Shown here in pieces: positions 18,015 to 26,111 of a DNA stretch of 47,348 nt (its first letter is position 1; every line of letters starts with the position of its first letter). A program made the position numbers and the translations under genes. Origin of the DNA: Lachnoclostridium sp. UBA903 (GTDB taxonomy: Bacteria > Bacillota > Clostridia > Lachnospirales > Lachnospiraceae); the NCBI GenBank assembly GCA_002294045.1, contig DBEP01000050.1:32409-79756 (forward strand), read 5' to 3'. The notes beneath the pieces were generated by a model. That model made no database searches and was not told the DNA's origin. It saw only the letters and a program-made list of their open reading frames with translations.

Positions 18015-19079
18015 TCAGGCATAGGGATTTTGGCATACTGACTCACGGATTACCAGAGATACTCCGGTTAACATCTTTGTATTGCCGCCGCGAATTTTGC
18101 CTTGAATTGCATGAATTAAAAGATGGGCAGCATTAGCGCCGATTTCGTTAAAATTCTGCCTTACGGTTGTTAATCCGATGGTTGTATTCTGCACATAATC
18201 CCAGTCGTCAAAGCCGATGACAGATATATCCTGGGGTATTCTGACACCACGTTCTAACAGATTCTGTATAATTTTTATAGCTATCCTGTCGTTGCAGCAA
18301 AAGAGAGCAGTTACTTCCCGGTCCAGAATTTGTTTTTTTAATAAATCATAATCGATATTAATAAGCAAATCTTCCTGGGTTACTTCCAGGCCGGCTTGCC
18401 TCATAACACTGCAATATCCGTTAAAGCGTTCTTGTTCTGAGTTTAAGAAAAAATGATAACCTGCAAATTTAATTTTGGTATGATTCAATTTCAGTAATTC
18501 CCTCGTTGCTAAAACGGCACCGTCATAATTGCTGCAGCCTGCAAAATAACAGGGATGATTAATATTATAGCGGTCTACTAATACATAGGGGATATTTTTT
18601 TCTTCAATCAGCAGATAGTTGTTTTTACTTTTGATTGGGTCAAATGGATAAATAATGAACCCGTCTATATTTCTGTCAAGCATCTTTCGTATGGTTTCCG
18701 CTTCATGAACTAAATTATTACTGCTCCATTCAACAATGAGAGAGTAATTATATTCTGCGGCCATGCTTTGCGCTCCTCTTATTATTTTCATATAAGAGAT
18801 ATCATAATAATCTTCCGCCGATAAAACAATAGCTATTAAATGACTTGAAGACTCTTCTGAAACCGGGCTGCTTACGAAAGTTCCCTTTCTTTTAGTCCTT
18901 ATCAGGTATCCTTCATTCGCTAATTCAGTCAAAGCTTTACGGATAGTTATCCCGCTGACATTAAACATTTTAGAGTACTCTTCTTCGCTTGGCAGCTTAT
19001 CATTTGGCTGCAATTCTCCGTTTTGGATTTTATCCATAATGGATTGTTTCACTACTAAATATTTCAGATTTTTATTCAT
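18015..19079 (-). CDS. GntR/LacI hybrid (AraR-like) transcriptional regulator
   Basis: A 354-residue repressor-type protein. Residues about 5-72 are a GntR winged helix (NGELQPNDKLPSEEEYSKMFNVSG, ITIRKALTELANEGYLIRTKRKGTFV). Residues about 85-350 are a LacI/periplasmic-binding-like sugar sensor (NNLVHEAETIRKMLDRNIDGFIIYP, FCCNDRIAIKIIQNLLERG, DISVIGFDDWDYV, LTTVRQNFNEIGANAAHLL). This architecture is that of AraR of Bacillus. The start at 19079 is set by AAGGAG about 11 bases upstream; an ATG at 19097 lacks a site. It is divergent from a sugar ABC operon across an AT-rich region holding a 16-bp palindrome, and convergent with PL9, so it likely controls this pectin-derived sugar module. Effector unknown. 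Confidence 0.9.
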   Translation of the reverse strand: MNKNLKYLVVKQSIMDKIQNGELQPNDKLPSEEEYSKMFNVSGITIRKALTELANEGYLIRTKRKGTFVSSPVSEESSSHLIAIVLSAEDYYDISYMKIIRGAQSMAAEYNYSLIVEWSSNNLVHEAETIRKMLDRNIDGFIIYPFDPIKSKNNYLLIEEKNIPYVLVDRYNINHPCYFAGCSNYDGAVLATRELLKLNHTKIKFAGYHFFLNSEQERFNGYCSVMRQAGLEVTQEDLLINIDYDLLKKQILDREVTALFCCNDRIAIKIIQNLLERGVRIPQDISVIGFDDWDYVQNTTIGLTTVRQNFNEIGANAAHLLIHAIQGKIRGGNTKMLTGVSLVIRESVCQNPYA

Positions 19080-19228
19080 TCGTGATATCTCCTTCATTTA
19101 ATATTTAAAAAACGAACAACATATAGGCACTGTTAAGGTTATATATTATAAATTTAGGTATATACCAATATAAATAATACATTGTTAAGCATTACAAAAA
19201 ACAGATAAAAATGTACATGTAATTAAAG

Positions 19229-19244
19229 TATACATTAATGTATA
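19229..19244. promoter_or_regulatory. 16-bp perfect palindrome, candidate operator
   Basis: TATACATTAATGTATA is perfectly self-complementary and lies between the divergent GntR/LacI regulator and the ABC operon. A smaller palindrome, ATGTACAT, is at 19211-19218. Both are plausible binding sites for the regulator. The rest of the 19080-19541 interval is very A+T-rich and holds no reading frame. Confidence 0.5.
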
Positions 19245-19460
19245 AAAAAATCAAGGTGTAATTAAAAGTACTCTTTAAAACAAATGAATTAATTCATAAT
19301 AAAAGTATGATAAATAATATATAAAGTATATATAAATGAATAAATAAAATTGAATGAAATAGCAGTGATATTAATTTGAAATTCTGAAATATAAAGCAAG
19401 TTGCAAAAAAAATATTCTGATTATACAATTTCAATGAACAAAATAACTAAATAACGTATA

Positions 19461-19489
19461 TTGACGTAATATAAATCATATGATAATAT
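19461..19489 (+). promoter_or_regulatory. Predicted promoter of the ABC importer operon
   Basis: TTGACG (19461-19466) and TAATAT (19484-19489) have a 17-base spacing, 52 bases upstream of the first permease start. The surrounding A+T richness makes chance -10 matches common, so this is a moderate call. Confidence 0.5.
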
Positions 19490-19541
19490 ATACATAAATA
19501 AAATATAAAACATAATTTAATACGGGAGGAAAAATTACAAA

Positions 19542-20465
19542 ATGAATGGACAGAAACACTCCGGAGGCAGCCTGAAAGCAAAACTGTGGCAGCAAAGGTA
19601 TTTATTTTTAATGATTACGCCTGGCTTTCTAGTCGTACTGATTTTTAACTATTTTCCAATGTACGGTATATTGATGGCATTTGAAAATTACAAGACTTCC
19701 AAGGGTGTACTTGGCAGCGAATGGGTGGGGCTGAAACACTTTGAAGAATTCTTCAATAATCCTATGGCGTTTCGAGTGGTGAAGAACACATTGATTTTAG
19801 GAATATATTCTTTGCTCTGGTCATTTCCGGCACCAATAATACTGGCACTGCTGTTTAATGAAATCCGCAGCCAGCGCTTCAAGAAAATAGTTCAGACAGT
19901 GTCTTATTTTCCTTACTTTATATCCACGGTAATTGTGGCCGGTATGCTTTTGGAGTTCTGCTCGAGGGAAGGATTATTTAATCAAATAAGAGCAGCTTTA
20001 GGACGGCAGCCGATTATGTTTTTACTGGACCCGAGATACTTTCGGACAATCTTTATCGGATCAGGCTTATGGCAGGGAGTAGGCTACGGAACAATCCTTT
20101 ATCTGGCGGCCATCAGTCATATCGATCCCAGCTTATATGATGTTGCATCTATTGACGGAGCTAACCGGTTTCAGAAAATCAGGCATATTACATTACCTTC
20201 CTTACGGCCTACAATGACGATACTGCTTATTTTTGCCGTCGGCGGAATACTGGGTTCGGATTTTCAGAAAATTATGCTCTTATATACGCCGCAGACATAT
20301 TCTGTGGCAGATGTAATCGGTACATATACCTATCGGGAGGGCATTGTGGGTGCAAGGTTTGAATATACAACCGCCATAGGTCTGTTCAATTCTCTTGTTT
20401 CTTTTGTGCTTCTTGCAATAGCGAACTTAATAAGCAGAAAAACATCTGAGACAAGCCTTTGGTAA
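19542..20465 (+). CDS. Sugar ABC transporter permease, YteP/LplB type
   Basis: A 307-residue inner-membrane protein with six predicted membrane segments (first at about 23-45, ITPGFLVVLIFNYFPMYGILMAF). The cytoplasmic EAA loop, which contacts the ATPase, reads ASIDGANRFQKIRHITLPSLRPT. The family imports oligosaccharides; YteP-type proteins are often tied to rhamnogalacturonan or pectin-derived sugars. GGGAGG lies upstream of the ATG. It is first of a three-gene importer (two permeases, one binding protein) with no ATPase gene, so it must share an MsmK-like ATPase encoded elsewhere. The permease pair is only 7 bases apart. Confidence 0.92.
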   Translation: MNGQKHSGGSLKAKLWQQRYLFLMITPGFLVVLIFNYFPMYGILMAFENYKTSKGVLGSEWVGLKHFEEFFNNPMAFRVVKNTLILGIYSLLWSFPAPIILALLFNEIRSQRFKKIVQTVSYFPYFISTVIVAGMLLEFCSREGLFNQIRAALGRQPIMFLLDPRYFRTIFIGSGLWQGVGYGTILYLAAISHIDPSLYDVASIDGANRFQKIRHITLPSLRPTMTILLIFAVGGILGSDFQKIMLLYTPQTYSVADVIGTYTYREGIVGARFEYTTAIGLFNSLVSFVLLAIANLISRKTSETSLW

Positions 20466-20472
20466 GGGGGAT

Positions 20473-21402
20473 ATGACAATGAATAAGTCAAAAATATCAA
20501 ATAAAGTAAAAAGAAGCAGGGAAGATGTGATATTTGACATAGTTAATACCATAATTATGACAGCTATTATTGTGGTTGTAATTTACCCTGTTTTAAACGT
20601 TATTTCCATTTCCTTCAGTAATGCGAACCATATAGCAAAAGCGGATATTACTATTTTCCCGAAAGGTATAACCGGCGAAGCCTATAAATACATACTGAAA
20701 GATAAGCAGGTATGGACAGGTTATTTCAATTCTGTTCTGTACGCCGCCGGATTTACCTTGTGCAATCTTTTGTTTACCAGCTTGTGTGCTTATCCTTTGG
20801 CCGTAAAAGATTTTGTGGGTAAAAAGTTTTTTACTCTTTTTCTTACGATAACAATGTTTTTCAGCGGCGGGCTGATACCAAGCTATTTATTAATCAGAAA
20901 TATAGGCTGGCTCGACAATCCCCTGGCTATTATTATTCCTGGTTGTGTGGGAGCATATAACGTTTTTGTATTCCGTACTTTCTTTCAGAATATTCCCGTA
21001 GAATTACCCGAATCTGCAAAGATGGACGGAGCGAATGATATCATCATCTTATTCCGCATCTTTCTTCCGCTTTCGAAGGCGCTGCTTGCTACGTTTGGCT
21101 TGTTTGCCATAGTCGGAATGTGGAATAACTGGTTTTCGGCACTGATTTATTTAACGGACCAGACAAAGTATCCGGTACAGCTTGTTCTGCGGCAGTATCT
21201 GTATGTAATAGATGTTGCAAACCTTCAGGGACGTGCAGGCATGGGAGGAGGTGCTATAAATCCGAATATTCTGCAGCAGATATCACCCAAAGGCGTAAGA
21301 ATGGCTATGGTAGTGGTTACTATGTTTCCGATAATGCTGATTTATCCTTTTTTTCAAAAATATTTTGTAAAGGGAGTCATGATTGGAGCTGTCAAAGGTT
21401 AG
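20473..21402 (+). CDS. Sugar ABC transporter permease, YtcP type
   Basis: The 309-residue partner permease has about six membrane segments (first at about 27-48) and the EAA loop AKMDGANDIIILFRIFLPLSKA. The C-terminal KYFVKGVMIGAVKG is the usual end of this family. It starts 7 bases after the first permease, with AGGGGG just upstream; a second ATG two codons downstream is possible. It forms the membrane channel together with the preceding gene. Confidence 0.92.
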   Translation: MTMNKSKISNKVKRSREDVIFDIVNTIIMTAIIVVVIYPVLNVISISFSNANHIAKADITIFPKGITGEAYKYILKDKQVWTGYFNSVLYAAGFTLCNLLFTSLCAYPLAVKDFVGKKFFTLFLTITMFFSGGLIPSYLLIRNIGWLDNPLAIIIPGCVGAYNVFVFRTFFQNIPVELPESAKMDGANDIIILFRIFLPLSKALLATFGLFAIVGMWNNWFSALIYLTDQTKYPVQLVLRQYLYVIDVANLQGRAGMGGGAINPNILQQISPKGVRMAMVVVTMFPIMLIYPFFQKYFVKGVMIGAVKG

Positions 21403-21497
21403 GCTTATCCTGATACACTTAGGAGGTAACCGGCTAATCTGCGGAGGGCCAAATACCTGCTATGTAATATAATTTTTTATTCAAGAAGGAGGGTTTT

Positions 21498-23180
21498 ATG
21501 AAAAGCGTCAAAAAACTTATCGGCACAATAATGGTATTGGCTTTATGTGTAAGCCTGTTTGCCGGCTGCGGCAGGAATGATAATTCTTCCGATACGAAAG
21601 GCAATAATCCGGCCGCCGGCACCGGCACATCAACCACGGCGGAAGGAGGTTCTAAGAAGAAACTTGTTATTAACGTAACTTGTGAAGGAAATGAAGGCAC
21701 GAAGGATTCGGAGGTAAACGAAGCCTTTGAGAAGCTTATGAATGAAAAACTGGGGAGAGAAATCGAAATAAATTATAATTTGATCCCCGGAAGCGAATAT
21801 GGCGACAAGGCTAAGCTGATGCTAACTACCGGAGATATCGGTGATATATTTCAGATTCCGTTTTTATATGATTATTCGAAACCTGCATCAGACGGTATGT
21901 TCTTGGATCTCTATGAATATAAGGACAGTATTCCCGATTATTTTAATTATCTGGAACAGACAAGCGGCGGAGTTGCCGGTGTTATGAATTCCAGCGGGAA
22001 TGTATATGTTATAGCCAGCATTGGATTGCCGCGTTTCCCGGAAGATAAGGGCATGCTGCCGTATAATGTTTCTACCTACCGTTATGATGTTTTCCAGGAG
22101 CTGGGCATCAAAATACCGGAAACCCTGGATGAAGTTTATGCAGCCGCCGTAAAGATAAAGGAAGCTCATCCGGATACCTACCCTGTTAATACACGCTGGA
22201 AGGATTTACGTTCCATTTTTGGTGCAAACCATGTACAGAATGCTGTTTACTGGAACGGGAAGGAATATGTATTGGGATTACTTGAGGAAGGTTATAAGGA
22301 GTCCATCGAATTTGCTCATAAACTATATGCAGACGGTCTCCTTGACCCGGAATACATAATTGAGACGGATGATACGCTTAAGAGCAAGGAATTAACAAAC
22401 AAGACATTTATTGTTCTTGGTGACTGGTTTACCACACCGGGTGAATTTACCCGTTTGAGCACAGAAGGCCAAATTTTCTGCGCAACCTTATTCCCGGACA
22501 ATCCCAAGTATGGGAAAGCATGGCAATCCATTCAGAAGGTGAACGAGGTGTCCAATGATATCTTTACGAACTTCGCAGTAAGTTCCAATGTGGAAGATCC
22601 GGAAGGCTTAATGGAGTTCATTAATTATTTATATGATGATGATGTAGTACGTTTGCTCACCTGGGGCATGGAAGGCAAAAGTTATACTCTGGACGAGAAC
22701 GGCAATCCGAAGTTTGTAGATGAAATCATGAATGCGGCTGATCCATGGGGCGCCGGTGATAAGTTCGGCATGCGGGCCAGTAAGAATATGCGCCCCGGCA
22801 TCCAGCTGGTTACCGATTCAAAGGCTTTTGTGGCATTGGCGGCAGATGATTGGCTGTATTATGACGGTGGATTGCACCAGGAACCATTTGAGCAGTCACC
22901 GTATTATTTAAGCTTCCCATATCCTGAAAATGATTACATTCCACCGTATTTTAATGAGCCGATTCTTCAGTTTACGGATGATGAATCTCAGGAAAAATCG
23001 CAGATGACAACAATAATGGAAACATATCGTGATGAAATGCAGGCAAGATTTATCACAGGCGAGGAAAATATGGACAATTGGGATTCCTATATGGATGAGC
23101 TTAAGAAGATGATTGATGTGGAACGCTTGCTGCAGATTTATAATGATGCCGCACAACGATATTTTCAAAATTCACAATAA
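21498..23180 (+). CDS. Sugar ABC transporter substrate-binding lipoprotein, YtcQ type
   Basis: A 560-residue lipoprotein with signal peptide and lipobox LFAGC (lipidated Cys at about 25), a Gly/Ser/Thr-rich spacer, then a large two-lobe binding domain of the YtcQ/LplA class, which is longer than typical binding proteins of about 430 residues. It captures oligosaccharides for the two permeases upstream. AGAAGGAGGG lies 5 bases before the ATG. The 95-base gap after the permeases is consistent with higher, separately tuned expression. Location beside PL9 suggests pectin or rhamnogalacturonan oligomers; ligand is inferred. Confidence 0.92.
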   Translation: MKSVKKLIGTIMVLALCVSLFAGCGRNDNSSDTKGNNPAAGTGTSTTAEGGSKKKLVINVTCEGNEGTKDSEVNEAFEKLMNEKLGREIEINYNLIPGSEYGDKAKLMLTTGDIGDIFQIPFLYDYSKPASDGMFLDLYEYKDSIPDYFNYLEQTSGGVAGVMNSSGNVYVIASIGLPRFPEDKGMLPYNVSTYRYDVFQELGIKIPETLDEVYAAAVKIKEAHPDTYPVNTRWKDLRSIFGANHVQNAVYWNGKEYVLGLLEEGYKESIEFAHKLYADGLLDPEYIIETDDTLKSKELTNKTFIVLGDWFTTPGEFTRLSTEGQIFCATLFPDNPKYGKAWQSIQKVNEVSNDIFTNFAVSSNVEDPEGLMEFINYLYDDDVVRLLTWGMEGKSYTLDENGNPKFVDEIMNAADPWGAGDKFGMRASKNMRPGIQLVTDSKAFVALAADDWLYYDGGLHQEPFEQSPYYLSFPYPENDYIPPYFNEPILQFTDDESQEKSQMTTIMETYRDEMQARFITGEENMDNWDSYMDELKKMIDVERLLQIYNDAAQRYFQNSQ

Positions 23181-23311
23181 TGCGGAGCATTAAAAGTATA
23201 AGGAGCATTAAATTAAAAGGGAGCTGGTTGCTTGAGCGGACAATAGCGGCCTTTCATTAAAGGCAGGGGATATTAAAGGATATTATAGTATAATATGGAA
23301 AGGGGATTGTT

Positions 23312-24937
23312 ATGTTGAAGATGAAAATAATAGCATTATCCGTTGCAGCTGTTTTCCTGACCTCAGGAAGCCTGATAACTTTGGCTGATAACGGCAGCAA
23401 AAATACTGTTGAGGCAAAAACAGGAAACAGCACCGATTCGGCAGAAAATAAAAATAAGAACCAGGGAACCATAAATTATGAACCGTTTACAATCAGGGTG
23501 GTGGATTCGGAATCCGGCAGAGGTATACCCCTTGTTCAGGTAAGGACCGATAACCAAATAAGCTATTATACCGATAGCGGGGGGTATGTGGCATTTTTTG
23601 AACCCGGTCTCATGAATGAAGATTTGTTTTTCTATTTTAACAGCGATGGGTATCTGTATCCTAACGAGTCCTTCGGTTTCAGGGGGACTACGATTAGGGT
23701 ATCGCCCGGGGGTGAAGCTGCTGTTGAAATGGACAGAATCAATATTGCCCAACGCATGTACAGAGTGACGGGGCAGGGGATTTACAGGGATAGTGTCCTT
23801 CTGGGAATTCCTGTACCTATTAAAGAACCTCTCTTAAACGGAAGAGTAATGGGGCAGGACACAGCGCAGACAATAGAGTATAACGGAAAAATATACTGGT
23901 TCTGGGGGGATACAACCGGACCGTGGCATCCGCTGGGGAATTTCAGAACTACGGGAGCCACCTCGGAACTTCCTTCAAAAGGAGGACTGGAACCGGAAAA
24001 GGGTGTGGACCTTACCTATTTTAAACGGGAAGACGGTTTTGTAAAGGAAATGGTACCTAAACTACCGGGAGATCCGAATCTTGTATGGATTAGCGGACTC
24101 ATGACAGCGAAGGATGAGAGTGGTAAGGAACGATTAATTGCAAGCTATTCCTCACTTGAAGGGCTTGATAAAGAAGTGGCTTCCGGAGTGCTGATTTGGA
24201 GCGATTTAGATGAGCAATTTAGTGAGAGAGTGGAATTTGACCGGAATCTGCGGTGGAAACACCCCAGCGGCCAGACAACCCTCTATATGGACAAGGGCGC
24301 AGAATATTGGCTCTTCTGTGAACCGTGGCCGGTTTTAAGGGTTCGTAACAGCTTTGATAACATCAAGGATGTGAACAGTTATGAAGCCTTTACCTGCTTA
24401 AAACCTGGTACGAAATATAATGAAAGAAATACTCTTCTGAACAGAGACAGCAACGGAGAACTCATATGGGAGTGGCGGAGCGATCCCCCGCCTATAACGC
24501 AAAAACAGGAGGCCGATATGATTAGCTTTGGTCTGATAAAAGAGGAAGAAGCGCGATTCCAGCTAAAAGATACGGACACGGGAAACCAGGTCATTAACCA
24601 TGCCGGTTCGGTTAAATGGAACGAATACCGGCAATGCTGGAATAATATTATAGAACAAGAGGGCGGCACCTCATTGCTTGGTGAAATATGGTATGCGGAA
24701 GCAGCTTCGCCGACAGGCCCATGGAAATGGGCGAAAAAAATAATAACCCATGACGAGCATGACTTCTACAATCCCGTGCGGCACTCATTCTTTGAAAAGG
24801 ATAATGGGCAAATAATCTATTTTGAGGGTACATACGTTGCAATGTTCGGCAGTGATGAAGCAACCCCCCTGTATGATTACAACCAAATCATGTACAAATT
24901 GGACCTTAGTGATTCACGGCTTCATCTTATGCATTAA
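23312..24937 (+). CDS. Secreted beta-propeller protein of unknown specificity
   Basis: A 541-residue exported protein with a signal peptide (about 1-25). A carboxypeptidase-regulatory-like beta domain lies at about 50-145 (FTIRVVDSESGRGIPLVQV, YYTDSGGYVAFFEPG). Residues about 160-540 look like a five-bladed propeller similar in style to GH43-type or DUF4185-type proteins: NGKIYWFWGDTTGPWH, LVWISGLMTA, a TLYMDKGAEYWLFCEPWP blade, GEIWYAEAASPTGPWKWAKK and DFYNPVRHSFFEKDNGQIIYFEG. Candidate acidic and histidine residues cluster in WGDTTGPWH, EPW and HDEHDFYNPVRH. I cannot assign a catalogued glycosidase family. AAAGGGG precedes the ATG. It sits 131 bases downstream of the ABC operon of the pectin module and may be its dedicated extracellular enzyme. 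Confidence 0.7.
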   Translation: MLKMKIIALSVAAVFLTSGSLITLADNGSKNTVEAKTGNSTDSAENKNKNQGTINYEPFTIRVVDSESGRGIPLVQVRTDNQISYYTDSGGYVAFFEPGLMNEDLFFYFNSDGYLYPNESFGFRGTTIRVSPGGEAAVEMDRINIAQRMYRVTGQGIYRDSVLLGIPVPIKEPLLNGRVMGQDTAQTIEYNGKIYWFWGDTTGPWHPLGNFRTTGATSELPSKGGLEPEKGVDLTYFKREDGFVKEMVPKLPGDPNLVWISGLMTAKDESGKERLIASYSSLEGLDKEVASGVLIWSDLDEQFSERVEFDRNLRWKHPSGQTTLYMDKGAEYWLFCEPWPVLRVRNSFDNIKDVNSYEAFTCLKPGTKYNERNTLLNRDSNGELIWEWRSDPPPITQKQEADMISFGLIKEEEARFQLKDTDTGNQVINHAGSVKWNEYRQCWNNIIEQEGGTSLLGEIWYAEAASPTGPWKWAKKIITHDEHDFYNPVRHSFFEKDNGQIIYFEGTYVAMFGSDEATPLYDYNQIMYKLDLSDSRLHLMH

Positions 24938-25252
24938 GAATAGAGGCTATATCTAAAATTTTTCGTCTGTTATAAAGCTCAGGAATACTTTTGGACAGTC
25001 TTCTTCTGCGGATATAGTCAAGCGGGGGATATGAAAGAGCTGCTTACCAGCCTGATTATGAGGGACACCAAACAGCTTACAGCGTTGGTGGGGCTATAAA
25101 GACGGGGAGCGTTGGCATTATGTTTACGCTCCTCGAATTTTTTATTGCGTACATACTCTTACTAACACTGACCTTTGACTTATCAGCACTATGTTTCATG
25201 AAAGTTTTCATAACCATTTCCGTCAATTCAAATATTAAAAATTGTTGCATTT
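24938..25252. terminator. Geneless stretch with an intrinsic terminator at 25104-25143
   Basis: GGAGCGT (25106-25112) pairs with ACGCTCC (25126-25132), followed by TCGAATTTTTTATT, a good terminator for the plus-strand propeller gene, converging on the MBL gene. The remaining bases hold only short frames (a 22-codon frame ending at the TAA near 25100) and no recognised feature. Confidence 0.6.
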
Positions 25253-25981
25253 TTAATATTCTTTAAGTGGATACAACTTTTTACCATCCATGTAATGGCG
25301 AAAGCGCGTCAGATCAGTAACGGGAAATGGATTCCCATGGCCTGAATAAATCACTTTGGCGTTGCTCTCAATCATGGCATCCCATGTTCTGAAATGATCA
25401 TCCAGATTTTCAAGCCATATTGGGTGTCTTGCCGCCATCAAAGGACCAGTCATTGCGGCATCGCCGCAAAAAAGAACACCATCTTCAAATAATAGTCCTA
25501 TTGAATCAATGGTATGTCCCGGCAGCAGCATCACTTTTGCATTTAATTCAAGCTCCCTAAAGGGTTGATCGTTCTGCGTTACAGTTATTGCATGCCGAGA
25601 TACATCAATAGAGGGAAACAAATGCTTGCCTTTACCGAATAGGGTCAAAATTTTGCATGCAGTCAATGCCTTTCGGGAAGTACAGCCGCCATCAAAGGAA
25701 TTCTGTCCTTTTTTAAGTCTGTTTACTGCGTCCTTATGCAGTACTACCGGTGCATTTGTTGCATTCATTAAATCGTTCAGAAAGCCTGCATGATCGTCAT
25801 GAGCATGGGTTAGAAAAATATATTTGATATCAGGTATATGAAGTCCGCTTTTTAAAAGTCGGTCTGCAAACTTGTCAAAGCCGCCTGCATACCCCGTATC
25901 AATTGCAATGCAACCCTTCTCCGTAACAATCAAATAATTATTAACCACTTTTCCGCCGATATTGATAATTTTGTAAAACAT
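25253..25981 (-). CDS. Metallo-beta-lactamase-fold hydrolase
   Basis: A 242-residue cytoplasmic MBL-fold protein. The metal-binding motif THAHDDHAG gives H59, H61, D63 and H64. A later His is in LLPGHTIDS, the bridging Asp in FCGDAAM, and a final His in IYSGHGNPF. Such proteins hydrolyse esters, lactones, thioesters or nucleic acids; the substrate cannot be told. The AAAGGAGGT ribosome site lies 8 bases upstream of the ATG. It is downstream of, and on the same strand as, the PEP-utilizing enzyme of the efflux operon but separated by 130 bases, so co-transcription is possible rather than clear. Confidence 0.88.
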   Translation of the reverse strand: MFYKIINIGGKVVNNYLIVTEKGCIAIDTGYAGGFDKFADRLLKSGLHIPDIKYIFLTHAHDDHAGFLNDLMNATNAPVVLHKDAVNRLKKGQNSFDGGCTSRKALTACKILTLFGKGKHLFPSIDVSRHAITVTQNDQPFRELELNAKVMLLPGHTIDSIGLLFEDGVLFCGDAAMTGPLMAARHPIWLENLDDHFRTWDAMIESNAKVIYSGHGNPFPVTDLTRFRHYMDGKKLYPLKEY

Positions 25982-26111
25982 TCTTATTACCTCCTTTTAC
26001 TATTTTATAATTAAAATTCCGACGTAACAAACATATTATTTAGTGATTATGCATTCTGTCCATTTCCTCCCGGGATTATTTTGCTCCTGCGTTTCCTTTA
26101 TATAGGATATC

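Noticed and set aside
24990..25100. Possible degenerate gene upstream of the 25.1-kb terminator
   Set aside because: Only a frame of about 22 codons from an ATG, without a ribosome site or any recognisable family.
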